Shown piece by piece: positions 18,511 to 25,800 of a stretch of DNA of 64,000 bases. This DNA is from Luteibacter rhizovicinus DSM 16549. Lineage in GTDB: Bacteria; Pseudomonadota; Gammaproteobacteria; Xanthomonadales; Rhodanobacteraceae. Below the pieces are notes generated by a model. The model was not told the origin of the DNA and ran no database searches. It was given only the letters and a program-made list of their open reading frames with translations. The position numbers and the translations under genes are program-made. Where the stretch lies: contig NZ_CP017480.1 of the NCBI RefSeq assembly GCF_001887595.1, positions 1,302,001 to 1,366,000 on the forward strand, given 5' to 3'. Positions within the stretch are counted from its first letter, which is position 1. Every line of letters starts with the position of its first letter.

Positions 18511-18843
18511 ATGAAGATCTATTACACATGCGCGCTGCTACTAGCTGCGTCGTTCTTGCCATTTGCAGCTATCGCTTCGGAAAGAAGCTGGCAACAGTCT
18601 ACGGACACCCAGACCGAGCTATGGGTCCGCGATAAGAGCGAAGGGCCGAGCTTCGTAGTGACCTTCAGGATTACAACGCCTGAAGGAACTACCGTGGACA
18701 AGACAGTGGGGTCCAGCGGTGGCTTCGCATCCATCAAGTTTCCTAATGGGTTTGGCTTAAATACCCCGCTGCCTCATGGCATATACCAATGGAAAGGTCT
18801 CGTAGGATCGAAGCCGGTAGCGGCGGATGAGTTCACAAGATAG
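18511..18843 (+). CDS. Small secreted protein of unknown function
   Basis: 110 residues from the ATG at 18511, preceded by GAGGGGAG. The signal peptide is clear (YYTCALLLAASFLPFAAIA), and the mature domain of about 88 residues has no cysteines and looks beta-rich (FVVTFRITTPEGTTVDKTVG). No family recognised. It is the third in a row of element genes for exported proteins, so they may act together at the envelope. Confidence 0.6.
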   Translation: MKIYYTCALLLAASFLPFAAIASERSWQQSTDTQTELWVRDKSEGPSFVVTFRITTPEGTTVDKTVGSSGGFASIKFPNGFGLNTPLPHGIYQWKGLVGSKPVAADEFTR

Positions 18844-18909
18844 ACAGCGACTTCGTTCCTAATCCGGTTTGGAGTTGCTCACACGTCCGTCCCGGCGCAG
18901 GATTGCAGC

Positions 18910-19113
18910 ATGGAGAACTCCACCGCCTGCGGCTACTGGGTCTGCGTCCGATGTGGCTTGCCCGCGCTGCACGGCATTGCCGAAGTGAATGTGGATGACT
19001 TTGGCTGCTACTTCAGCTGCTCAAATTGTGGTCGCCGGAACAATCTCCGGTGCCTTCCGGGGATTGGCGATGAGCCAAGCGCGTTCGTGCAAGTGGACGA
19101 TCGGAAGAGGTGA
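18910..19113 (+). CDS. Small zinc-ribbon-like protein
   Basis: 67 residues with two C-x2-C pairs (CVRCGLP near residue 12, CSNCGRRN near 36), the spacing of a zinc ribbon. No signal peptide. No family recognised; a nucleic-acid-binding or regulatory role is plausible but unproven. The weak upstream ribosome site lowers confidence. Confidence 0.5.
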   Translation: MENSTACGYWVCVRCGLPALHGIAEVNVDDFGCYFSCSNCGRRNNLRCLPGIGDEPSAFVQVDDRKR

Positions 19114-19142
19114 CGTCAGCTACACGCAGGTAACCGCCTCAA

Positions 19143-19544
19143 CTAATTAAAGCCAATCGCGTTCGTACACTGCGGACAGTAGTGGTGCCGAACCCTCAAC
19201 CGTGCCGTTTTCATTGCCGTGTAGAAAGCCACGGGAGACGCGAAGAACCTCCGAACCTCGTCGATGTGGCGATCGTAGTACGGCATGGCGTCTTCAGGGA
19301 GGCCCGCAGCTCTGTAGTGCGTCTCGTGCCTAGCGCAGTATGCAAAGATGCCTGACATGACGGCGAGGGCGTAGATGGCTTCCTGCGCGGTCGCGGATTC
19401 TTTCATACGATCACCGAAGACTTCACATCCAGCATTGTTGAACCGTTGCCTCGCGAACTTTCTACCGGAGGCGAGGCCCATCACGCCGTCGCCTGACGGG
19501 CCGCATAGAAATTGCCAAGTGCGATTCCGCACGAGAACGGACAA
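19143..19544 (-). CDS. Hypothetical protein
   Basis: 133 residues, mostly helical, with a C-terminal CPQC pair (HHYCPQCTNAI) and three earlier cysteines. The first 20 residues are poorly coding in character, and MGLASGRKFARQRF (start near 19481) is an alternative beginning. Nothing recognisable. It lies on the minus strand downstream of the HNH gene and 33 bases from it, probably in the same transcript. Confidence 0.5.
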   Translation of the reverse strand: MSVLVRNRTWQFLCGPSGDGVMGLASGRKFARQRFNNAGCEVFGDRMKESATAQEAIYALAVMSGIFAYCARHETHYRAAGLPEDAMPYYDRHIDEVRRFFASPVAFYTAMKTARLRVRHHYCPQCTNAIGFN

Positions 19545-19577
19545 AAGACCGTTCCTCTTGTGCCGATTCTCTCGGAA

Positions 19578-20261
19578 TCAGGCAATCCGCTCCGCATTTT
19601 TTCCTGAGTAGAGGGGTGAAACCCCATTGTTTGTAACAAGCCAACGCCCGTAACCGTCGATCTCTCGTCCGCCTAGGTTGATCACCATCTCTGTACCGAA
19701 CAGCGAAATCACAAGGTAGATCTCCGAAGACTCGCTCATCAAGAGGTCAAATTCGTGAAGCACCTCAAAAAAACCGTCGCCCTCCTCAAAGACACCATTT
19801 ACGGGGTGTATTGCACGAACCGTAAAAGGCCAATCAGGTCCCTCGTTGTATCTGGCAAAGCGACGTAACTCGTCTAGCTCAGCCTGACCGACGAGATGCT
19901 CGTTCCATTTAGGCACCGAAAGTGTTCTCAGTGCGAGCACCTCAAGACCAACTTTGGCTAGGAATCTTCCCATCAACCTTTGGTCAGGTAGAGACGTTCC
20001 GTCTCCGGGTTGCCACGATGGAATAGTCCCGCGCTTGTTTGGAACACCAACGGCCGCCCTAAGCAATCGAAACATGGGTGACGCCAGCAGTGGCTGCTCG
20101 ACTTTTCTTGAGAAGTAGTTATTGCATCTGTCGCAAACAGCGCCGATGGGCAGGATATGCCTCACGTTTCCAAGCGACTCCGGAACGATGTGCTCGACCG
20201 ATTTATCTTCTGAGCAGAAGTTCTTGCAGAAGATGCAGCGCATCCGTACCTCAAGAGCCAC
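19578..20261 (-). CDS. HNH endonuclease-like protein
   Basis: 227 residues. The N-terminal 50 residues carry an HNH domain with paired metal cysteines: CIFC (9-12), EHIVPESLGN with His24, and VCDRCNNYFS (C43, C46). The remaining 175 residues have no recognised fold. Such proteins are often nucleases in phage or defence loci. MRCIFC at codon 7 is an alternative start. Its place among other defence-like genes of the island suggests a defence or competition role, an inference. Confidence 0.7.
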   Translation of the reverse strand: MALEVRMRCIFCKNFCSEDKSVEHIVPESLGNVRHILPIGAVCDRCNNYFSRKVEQPLLASPMFRLLRAAVGVPNKRGTIPSWQPGDGTSLPDQRLMGRFLAKVGLEVLALRTLSVPKWNEHLVGQAELDELRRFARYNEGPDWPFTVRAIHPVNGVFEEGDGFFEVLHEFDLLMSESSEIYLVISLFGTEMVINLGGREIDGYGRWLVTNNGVSPLYSGKNAERIA

Positions 20262-20375
20262 TGACAGATACCGACGAAAATACGAACGCTCGCAGTCGAG
20301 AACGGACGCATACGAATTCAGACCAGCCTTGTATGCGATCGGTCCGGGCCGATCGTCTCGCGCAACACCAGCCGA

Positions 20376-20750
20376 TCAGTGGAGGTAACAAAAGGACTGG
20401 GGCGGAATTCCGCTCGTCAACACCGATGACAGGTCGAGGGGTTTATCGTATCGCTTAGGGCTCTTGACCTTGATCGCATAAGCAGTCGTCCGACCTTCGA
20501 AGTATTCGTTGAAAAAACGTTTAGTTATTCCCGCGAACGCTGAGGTCATCGACCATATATTCCTAGGGCGCTCGGCGAGGATTCCGCCGACTTCGAACTC
20601 CCCCACAACCTTCCCCACCGGCATTGTGGCGTAAATCACGATGGTCCTCACAGCTGCGTTCTTTGGCACCGCCTTGCGGAACTCAAACCGTTTCTCACCA
20701 AGAAGTATCTTTTCTGCATACTCCGGCTTAATTGACAACAAGACTTTCAT
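20376..20750 (-). CDS. ASCH-domain protein
   Basis: 124 residues spanning one ASCH (PUA-superfamily) domain: LLSIKPEYAEKILLGEKRFE, then VIYATMPVGKVVGEFEVGGI and the C-terminal AYAIKVKSP.RYDKPLDLSS. ASCH domains bind RNA or nucleosides; E. coli YqfB is an ASCH enzyme that removes acetyl from N4-acetylcytidine. Its start overlaps by 23 bases the end of the upstream GNAT-PUA gene, so the two are co-translated. The pairing suggests a shared RNA or nucleoside substrate, which is untested. Confidence 0.78.
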   Translation of the reverse strand: MKVLLSIKPEYAEKILLGEKRFEFRKAVPKNAAVRTIVIYATMPVGKVVGEFEVGGILAERPRNIWSMTSAFAGITKRFFNEYFEGRTTAYAIKVKSPKRYDKPLDLSSVLTSGIPPQSFCYLH

Positions 20751-21783
20751 CTGCTTCTCCTAGCTGCAAGATCTTCTTAAATTGATCATGTGTAAGCTCA
20801 AGGAACCCTGCGTAGGCGGATTCGCTCACACCAGCCAGATCGATCATGTCGCCGCGCGTAACTCTTTTTTTCAGTGCAAAGTTGTACGTGAAGCGAATGA
20901 CGTGGTGATACTTCTTGACTTGCCAGAGGTAATCCAGTTCTGCATCGGTAAATACGCTATACGGCCTACAATAGGCTAGGAAGCTGGCTTTGTCCGCGAA
21001 GCTACCAAGGCTACGGTACTCTTCCATGACGCAGACAGACGTCGCGACAGAGCGATAGCGAGCAGGCGCCGCACCGTCACTTTTTCTATAGATAAGAATG
21101 ACGTCACCGCGCCGCAACTTCTCCATACCATGCATTCCAGCGAGGTAGACCTTGTGGATGCTATTTGTATGTGACACGTCTTCGACGATGGACGCGCTCT
21201 CGTTCCTCAGAATCGAGTCGGGGAACAGCTTAGTGTGCCACTTTGGCTCAATGGCGACCTGAAAGACTGTGCTGTTGCCTGTCTTCACCAACGGGTAGCT
21301 GGTGGTAACGTCTTTGAAAGGTGCATGAATGTTCCGCACCAATACTTGCTCAGTTCCATTTGCTGTGGTCTTGAACGCTAAGGCGTGGAAACCATACTCG
21401 GCAAACATGTTGATCAACTTAGAATGGTGTTCGAACACCGTGACGTAGATTTCTTCAACCTTTTTTGCTAGAGCATGGTCGAATATCTTCTTGATGAATC
21501 GCTCGCCCAATCGCGTCCCATGGGGATTGATCTTCATCGTCCCCACCTTCAAACGAGGCCGAGGCGGCAGCGCGGGAACTACGTCATTGAGCGCGCCATC
21601 CTCAACCTTTAGGTACAAGAAGCCATCGAGGCCTCCCGTATCACTCAAGAAAATGTACGCATCGTCACCCCCGGCAGCTTTCTTGGCGAACCAATCAGGG
21701 AACTCCTTGTAATCAGCCTTAAGTGAATCGAAGAATGGATCATTGAGATCGATATCCTTGAACGCTCTCATTTCCAAGCCCAT
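20728..21783 (-). CDS. GNAT acetyltransferase fused to a PUA-like domain
   Basis: 351 residues from the ATG at 21783, chosen because AAAGGAAG lies just ahead; the open frame reaches 21894 but the extra residues have no family character. Residues about 75-140 are a GNAT fold with the acetyl-CoA loop NPHGTRLGERFIKKIF and a YVTVFEHHSKLINMFAEYGF block. Residues about 205-345 resemble EVE/ASCH (PUA) RNA-binding domains (RRGDVILIYRKS, RYRSVATSVCVMEEY). It should transfer an acetyl group to an RNA-linked or nucleotide substrate, acting with the ASCH protein encoded next. GNAT toxins of TacT type are about half this length and use a different antitoxin. Confidence 0.7.
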   Translation of the reverse strand: MGLEMRAFKDIDLNDPFFDSLKADYKEFPDWFAKKAAGGDDAYIFLSDTGGLDGFLYLKVEDGALNDVVPALPPRPRLKVGTMKINPHGTRLGERFIKKIFDHALAKKVEEIYVTVFEHHSKLINMFAEYGFHALAFKTTANGTEQVLVRNIHAPFKDVTTSYPLVKTGNSTVFQVAIEPKWHTKLFPDSILRNESASIVEDVSHTNSIHKVYLAGMHGMEKLRRGDVILIYRKSDGAAPARYRSVATSVCVMEEYRSLGSFADKASFLAYCRPYSVFTDAELDYLWQVKKYHHVIRFTYNFALKKRVTRGDMIDLAGVSESAYAGFLELTHDQFKKILQLGEADESLVVN

Positions 21784-21903
21784 AGCTTCCTTTCGCCCCT
21801 GTAGTGTTGTCCTGACTGGCTGCGCACGCTGCGCCGCCGCATGCCCTTCATCCGGGGAGGTGACTCCGCAGTTCCCTACAACCGACATTAGCAAGAATCC
21901 AAG

Positions 21904-22470
21904 TTATCGAACAGCTCCTTGAAGTGCTCTATAAATTGTCGCAGGACCTACGCAAAACCGTTCGGCTAGCTGAGAGATGGAGAACTTTTCCTCTTCGCGC
22001 AGCGTTCTGATTTTCTCGCACTGCTCGGGGGTCAGCGCTCTTTTGCGACCAAAGGGAATTCCTTTCTCTTTCGCCTTCGCAATACCGTCAATTTGGCGCT
22101 CGGCGCGAATATCGTTCTCGAATTGCGCGAAGGCTCCAAGCAGGCTAAACATCAGCATTCCCTCTGATGTGCCGGTGTCGATCGCCTGATCAAGAACCTT
22201 CAGTACCACACCCTTCTTCTTGAGGAGATCCGAAATCTTAGACAGATCCAAGATCGACCGGGCCATGCGGTCGAGTCGCGAGATCACCAATGTGTCTCCT
22301 TCCCTAAGAAACTGTAGGCAAGCCTGTAACTCAGGGCGGCTGTCGGCCTGCCTACCAGACCGCTTCTCGGAGAAGATACGGGTGCAGCCGAAGGCGTCGA
22401 GCTTGTCGCGCTGGATGTCCAGCGACTGACCTGCGCTACTCACTCGTGCGTATCCAACGATCTCACTCAT
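21904..22470 (-). CDS. Serine recombinase (resolvase/invertase family)
   Basis: 188 residues from the ATG at 22470, eight bases after AAGGAG; the GTG six bases earlier is too close to that site. The catalytic domain begins IVGYARVSSAGQSLDIQRDK with the nucleophilic serine (S/S in RVSSAGQ), followed by the arginine-rich ISRLDRMARS block and GMLMFSLLGAFAQFENDIRA, then a C-terminal helix-turn-helix (FSISQLAERFCVGPATIYRA). It cuts and rejoins DNA for resolution or inversion. The gene lies between the GNAT/ASCH pair and the DUF262/HEPN pair and may shuffle or stabilise the island. Confidence 0.92.
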   Translation of the reverse strand: MSEIVGYARVSSAGQSLDIQRDKLDAFGCTRIFSEKRSGRQADSRPELQACLQFLREGDTLVISRLDRMARSILDLSKISDLLKKKGVVLKVLDQAIDTGTSEGMLMFSLLGAFAQFENDIRAERQIDGIAKAKEKGIPFGRKRALTPEQCEKIRTLREEEKFSISQLAERFCVGPATIYRALQGAVR

Positions 22471-22499
22471 TATCACATCTCCTTAGATGTTGTGATAAT
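22469..22499. promoter_or_regulatory. Inverted repeat at the serine recombinase start
   Basis: Nine-base inverted repeat ATTATCACA (22469-22477) and TGTGATAAT (22491-22499), with a 13-base centre. It covers the recombinase ribosome binding site and start codon, so it could be an autoregulatory operator or part of its recombination site. Confidence 0.45.
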
Positions 22500-22630
22500 A
22501 GCGTTTAGATAGGGGATTTGATAGGTGTTTGAGCGACTATCGCAAGGTATAGGTATTGATCGAAGCGGCCCATCGACTCGTCGCCATGGATCTGCCAACC
22601 TTGCAATGAGACGACAAAGACAGGACCAAC

Positions 22631-23851
22631 ATGGCTGCGCAAGACGGCTTCGAATTCAAAGAGGAGGTCGATGCCGAACTTGACCCCGCACAGACAAGAG
22701 CTTTTTCGGAAGCTGTACTTCATTCAGCCGACTGGACCGTCGAGACCATCGTTGCGCAGCTTGCAAAGGGCAACATCGAACTCAATCCTAGGTTCCAGCG
22801 TCGGGACGCGTGGTCGTCCCGACGAAAGAGCCTCTTCATTGAATCGTTGATCTTAGGGTTGCCGGTTCCTCAGATAGTTCTCGCGGAGAAGCAAGGACAT
22901 CGAGGCCGCTACATCGTGCTTGACGGAAAGCAACGTCTACTATCGCTGCTGCAATTTGCCGGGCTAGCCGATCCCGATGCGCCGAATAATAGTTTCAGAC
23001 TGTCTGGCCTAGAGGCTCGGGCAGATCTCGCGCGTAAGTCGTATCGAGATCTCACTGATGACCCCGCCCTCGACGCAGATCTAAATGCGTTCTCGAACTA
23101 CACGATTCGAACAGTCGTAATTCGAAACTGGCCAAGCTTCGACTTCCTGCACTTAGTCTTCCTAAGACTGAATACGGGGAGTGTCAAGCTGTCGCCTCAG
23201 GAGCTGCGACAAGCACTTTTCCCGGGAGCCTTCTCCGATGCCGTTGATGACGCGGCAGGCGAGTCTCCCATCTTGCGCATCCTGCTATCACGAACCAGTC
23301 CCGACCCGAGAATGCGTGACGTCGAGCTACTGGTGCGGTATCTAGCATTTCTGATGTTTCTGCCGACATATGCAGGAAGAATGAAAGATTTCTTGGATTC
23401 TGCCTGCGGCACGTTGAATGCAGAATGGGATGAGCGCAGTGCAGCAGTTGAGGCCGCCATCGAGAGATTCGAGCAAGCCGGCACTCTTTTGATCGAAATC
23501 TTCGGCGCAAACTCCATCGCGCGGAAGACCGGCAGCCGATCGTTCAACAGGGCAATCTTCGATACCCTCCTTTTTTATACTGTGGACGAGCGCATTGCTG
23601 ACGCCATGGCGGCTGACACGCAAGGCGTACGTGAGACGTACGCAAGAGTCCTAGAGGACGCTGGATTCTTGGATGCAATCGACAGCGATACGGCAGGCGT
23701 TCCGCATACCCTCGATCGCCTTCGGATCTGGGGCGAAGCACTGCGGCAACAGCTCGCTCTCGACTTCCGCATCCCAGAAGCCGCAGTCATTCAACTAGGT
23801 GACGGGAGGACCCGGGCGGGCATCACATTCGATGGGTTTTGGGCCGATTAA
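22631..23851 (+). CDS. DUF262 domain protein (ParB/Srx-like, GmrS-type N-domain)
   Basis: 406 residues. The DUF262 core is clear: IELNPRFQRRDAWSSRRKSL near residue 50, LILGLPVPQIVL, and YIVLDGKQRLLSLL with D98-G99-K100-Q101-R102, the nucleotide-hydrolysis motif of the family. There is no DUF1524 HNH tail. DUF262 proteins act in type IV restriction and other defence systems, using NTP hydrolysis to control an effector. The HEPN gene that follows overlaps its stop (TAATG) and is the likely effector. Confidence 0.85.
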   Translation: MAAQDGFEFKEEVDAELDPAQTRAFSEAVLHSADWTVETIVAQLAKGNIELNPRFQRRDAWSSRRKSLFIESLILGLPVPQIVLAEKQGHRGRYIVLDGKQRLLSLLQFAGLADPDAPNNSFRLSGLEARADLARKSYRDLTDDPALDADLNAFSNYTIRTVVIRNWPSFDFLHLVFLRLNTGSVKLSPQELRQALFPGAFSDAVDDAAGESPILRILLSRTSPDPRMRDVELLVRYLAFLMFLPTYAGRMKDFLDSACGTLNAEWDERSAAVEAAIERFEQAGTLLIEIFGANSIARKTGSRSFNRAIFDTLLFYTVDERIADAMAADTQGVRETYARVLEDAGFLDAIDSDTAGVPHTLDRLRIWGEALRQQLALDFRIPEAAVIQLGDGRTRAGITFDGFWAD

Positions 23852-24537
23852 TGCCGTCAGATCGCTTTACTCAGCTATCGGCCCAACTCGATGTGTTAAG
23901 AGAACACCTCCTGCCCGCCGAGTTCACAGATACCGGTCAATATGGTGACTCTCAAGACCGTGTCGAGACGTCCGCGCTCGCCTATCGAGTTCTGTGCCAT
24001 GCCGAGATCGAGACTTATTTTGAAGATCGATCTCTCGAGGCGATGAGTCGTGCCCGTGAGGCTTGGGATGCATCGCGGTTTGTCTCACACATAACGCTTT
24101 GCTTGCTCGCTTTCTCGGGTAAAGAGATGAAAGCGCCGCCGGACAGCCTCGAGGCTCCAAGCGACAATTTAAAGCGCAGCTGGCCAGCTCTCCTCGATAT
24201 CGGAGAAAAGCTCATACCGGCCATGACCGAGTTTTACAAGTTGGTTCGCAAGGATAACCACGGAATCAAGGAGAAGAATCTATTGGCACTGCTATTACCG
24301 ATTGGTATTGACCACAAGCAGCTTGACCCAATTTTCCTCACCGAGATCGACCAGTACGGCTCGCTGAGAGGCATGGCAGCCCATACGTCCTCGCGAAGTG
24401 CCGTGAGACAAGCCGTTGACCCAGCAGAGGAGTCTCGCCGAATCGACAACCTTCTGCCCGGCATAGCGGCAATTGACGGACTGGTCGAAGCACTGCTTGC
24501 CGATGTTCCGGCGAGCGCAGCCAGCAAACAACCTTAA
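23851..24537 (+). CDS. HEPN-family nuclease (MAE_28990/MAE_18760-like), probable toxin partner of DUF262
   Basis: 228 residues from the ATG at 23851, which overlaps the DUF262 stop by one base. It is mostly helical, as in HEPN proteins, with a candidate catalytic R-x4-H at R173-H178 (LRGMAAHTSS) near the C-terminus and a second HAEIETYFED block at about residue 50. HEPN proteins are metal-independent RNases that act as toxins or abortive-infection effectors. The coupling with DUF262 recurs in defence islands (recalled association). No antitoxin-type gene is adjacent, so the DUF262 partner probably controls activity. Confidence 0.65.
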   Translation: MPSDRFTQLSAQLDVLREHLLPAEFTDTGQYGDSQDRVETSALAYRVLCHAEIETYFEDRSLEAMSRAREAWDASRFVSHITLCLLAFSGKEMKAPPDSLEAPSDNLKRSWPALLDIGEKLIPAMTEFYKLVRKDNHGIKEKNLLALLLPIGIDHKQLDPIFLTEIDQYGSLRGMAAHTSSRSAVRQAVDPAEESRRIDNLLPGIAAIDGLVEALLADVPASAASKQP

Positions 24538-24541
24538 GTCT

Positions 24542-25375
24542 TCAGCCCTCCGGCTCGCGAAGAATAGGCTTAATTTTTATTGCTTTCGCGACTTCGGCAA
24601 GTCGCTTCTTCGAAAAGTTCCAAGCCTTACCACCACTTTTGAGAGGTATCCACTTACCGCCTAGTGAACGCAGCTTGTCTGCGAGCGGAAGCGTGTCGCC
24701 ACGAACTACAAATGACCTATCGGTATAATCTTCAAACCATACAGTTTGATCCGCCTTAGCGGATACCTTCGATGGCGCCTTCGCTGGCTTACCCGTCTCG
24801 GACGCCGGCTCGTCCTGTTCTGTAGATGCTTTTGCGGCCTTAACTACCCTTGCATCGACAACAGGACTCACGGACATATCCCGCATGACGATGGTTAGGT
24901 GCCGAAGCAACCTCTGCCTCAGATCATCGGGCGATACGTACTGGTCTTGAATTCCCTTGTCGCGGATCGACTTTTTGAAGTCCTTCAGTTTTTCAAGCTG
25001 GCCAGTGTCGATTGCATCAAGGTCCACACGTTGCTGCGAGTAATAGAGCATCACTGGTTTGCTCTGCTTGAGAAACCATCTGATCTCCTCGACGGTGCCG
25101 CTTTCTTCGACTCCAGTTGGAGATCCTAGTCGAGTCCAAAACGCGCCGATCAGCATGTCGCACGTGCGAGCCACACCATTGATGAGGGCCTGCGGCCTGT
25201 CTCCCATAGTGGGAGCCACATGAGATTCCCACATCACTGGAAGGAGGACATGCCCGGTTTCTTGAGAATTCAGGGCGTTCCAATCATGAAGAGTGCGAGC
25301 TATCGCCTCGCGTTCAGCCGGCACATCTGATGGCGATGCGATGAGAACGCTGAATACTGTTGCCGAATAAGGCAT
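24542..25375 (-). CDS. DUF4062 (TIR-like) protein with C-terminal DNA- or ligand-binding module
   Basis: 277 residues on the minus strand, ending four bases from the HEPN stop. Residues 10-165 are DUF4062: VLIASPSDVPAEREAI at the N-terminus, MWESHVAPTMGDRPQALING, LIGAFWTRLGSPTG and GTVEEIRWF (E96/E97 candidate catalytic). The fold is related to TIR and nucleoside deoxyribosyltransferase domains that often sense infection or degrade nucleotides. A disordered linker (about 175-210) leads to a small module (about 213-270; SFVVRGDTLPLADKLRSLGG, KW...GGKAWNFSKKR) that I recognise as recurrent but cannot name. It sits last in the element, before attR. Confidence 0.7.
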   Translation of the reverse strand: MPYSATVFSVLIASPSDVPAEREAIARTLHDWNALNSQETGHVLLPVMWESHVAPTMGDRPQALINGVARTCDMLIGAFWTRLGSPTGVEESGTVEEIRWFLKQSKPVMLYYSQQRVDLDAIDTGQLEKLKDFKKSIRDKGIQDQYVSPDDLRQRLLRHLTIVMRDMSVSPVVDARVVKAAKASTEQDEPASETGKPAKAPSKVSAKADQTVWFEDYTDRSFVVRGDTLPLADKLRSLGGKWIPLKSGGKAWNFSKKRLAEVAKAIKIKPILREPEG

Positions 25376-25478
25376 TGGACTTCCTTTTCACGGAACGGTT
25401 AGTTAGGACACAGTTCAGACTCGCGTGTCGCAGTGATCATAGCCGCCGGTGCGCGAGAAAGAGACCCATGTCTCAGTG

Positions 25479-25536
25479 GTATCCAGACGCACTTACAGAC
25501 TGACTGGAGTGCGAGAAGGGATACTGGCAGGGATAC
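25479..25536 (+). repeat. Candidate integrase arm-type sites, right end
   Basis: GGATAC occurs at 25519-25524 and 25531-25536, and inverted as GTATCC at 25479-25484. These mirror the three copies near the left end and lie just inside attR. Confidence 0.45.
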
Positions 25537-25599
25537 TAGTGTAGGCGTGTTTCGAATAACATTCGATACAACAGTATCTTATTGTTTCCATATGAGGGT

Positions 25600-25613
25600 T
25601 GGTGGGCCCACCA
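25600..25613. repeat. attR of the integrative element
   Basis: Exact 14-base copy of attL (TGGTGGGCCCACCA). It is a perfect palindrome, so its orientation alone cannot be judged, but an exact match beyond a 12-kb gap is very unlikely by chance. No cargo gene extends past it. Confidence 0.75.
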
Positions 25614-25637
25614 TTCTTCATGTCGTTCTTCTCCTCG

Positions 25638-25663
25638 TGTGCGGGAAACCATAAAGTGGCCGC
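25638..25663 (+). repeat. Left terminal inverted repeat
   Basis: 26 bases beginning TGTGCGGGAAACC and ending AAAGTGGCCGC; partner at 27040-27065. It is directly preceded by the CTCG target duplicate. Confidence 0.8.
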
Positions 25664-25800
25664 TTTGGACGCTTTATGGTTGACGTACAAGCATATTCTG
25701 TCCGGATTACATACTAGAGATTGGCGGTAGTGCGCTGAATGAGCGCCAGTCCTCCATTCGCAAACGGGCAAAGGTCATCCCCACACTCGGGAACCTGACC

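Larger units (their letters stand above)
13637..25613. mobile_element. Integrative genetic element inserted at tRNA-Ile2, about 12 kb
   Basis: Bounded by the 14-bp identical repeats at 13637 and 25600. It contains a P4-type tyrosine integrase at the left end, AlpA, an HUH-Rep-like gene, an Xre repressor and a block of defence-like cargo, with no phage structural genes, no conjugation genes and noticeably lower GC than the flanks. Short GGATAC repeats lie inside both ends. This fits a satellite-like or small genomic island that excises through its own integrase and may replicate through the HUH protein. Mobility today is inferred. Confidence 0.8.

Noticed and set aside
13637-25613. Prophage
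   Set aside because: An integrase and Xre repressor are present, but no terminase, portal, capsid, tail or lysis gene was found; an integrative island or satellite fits better.
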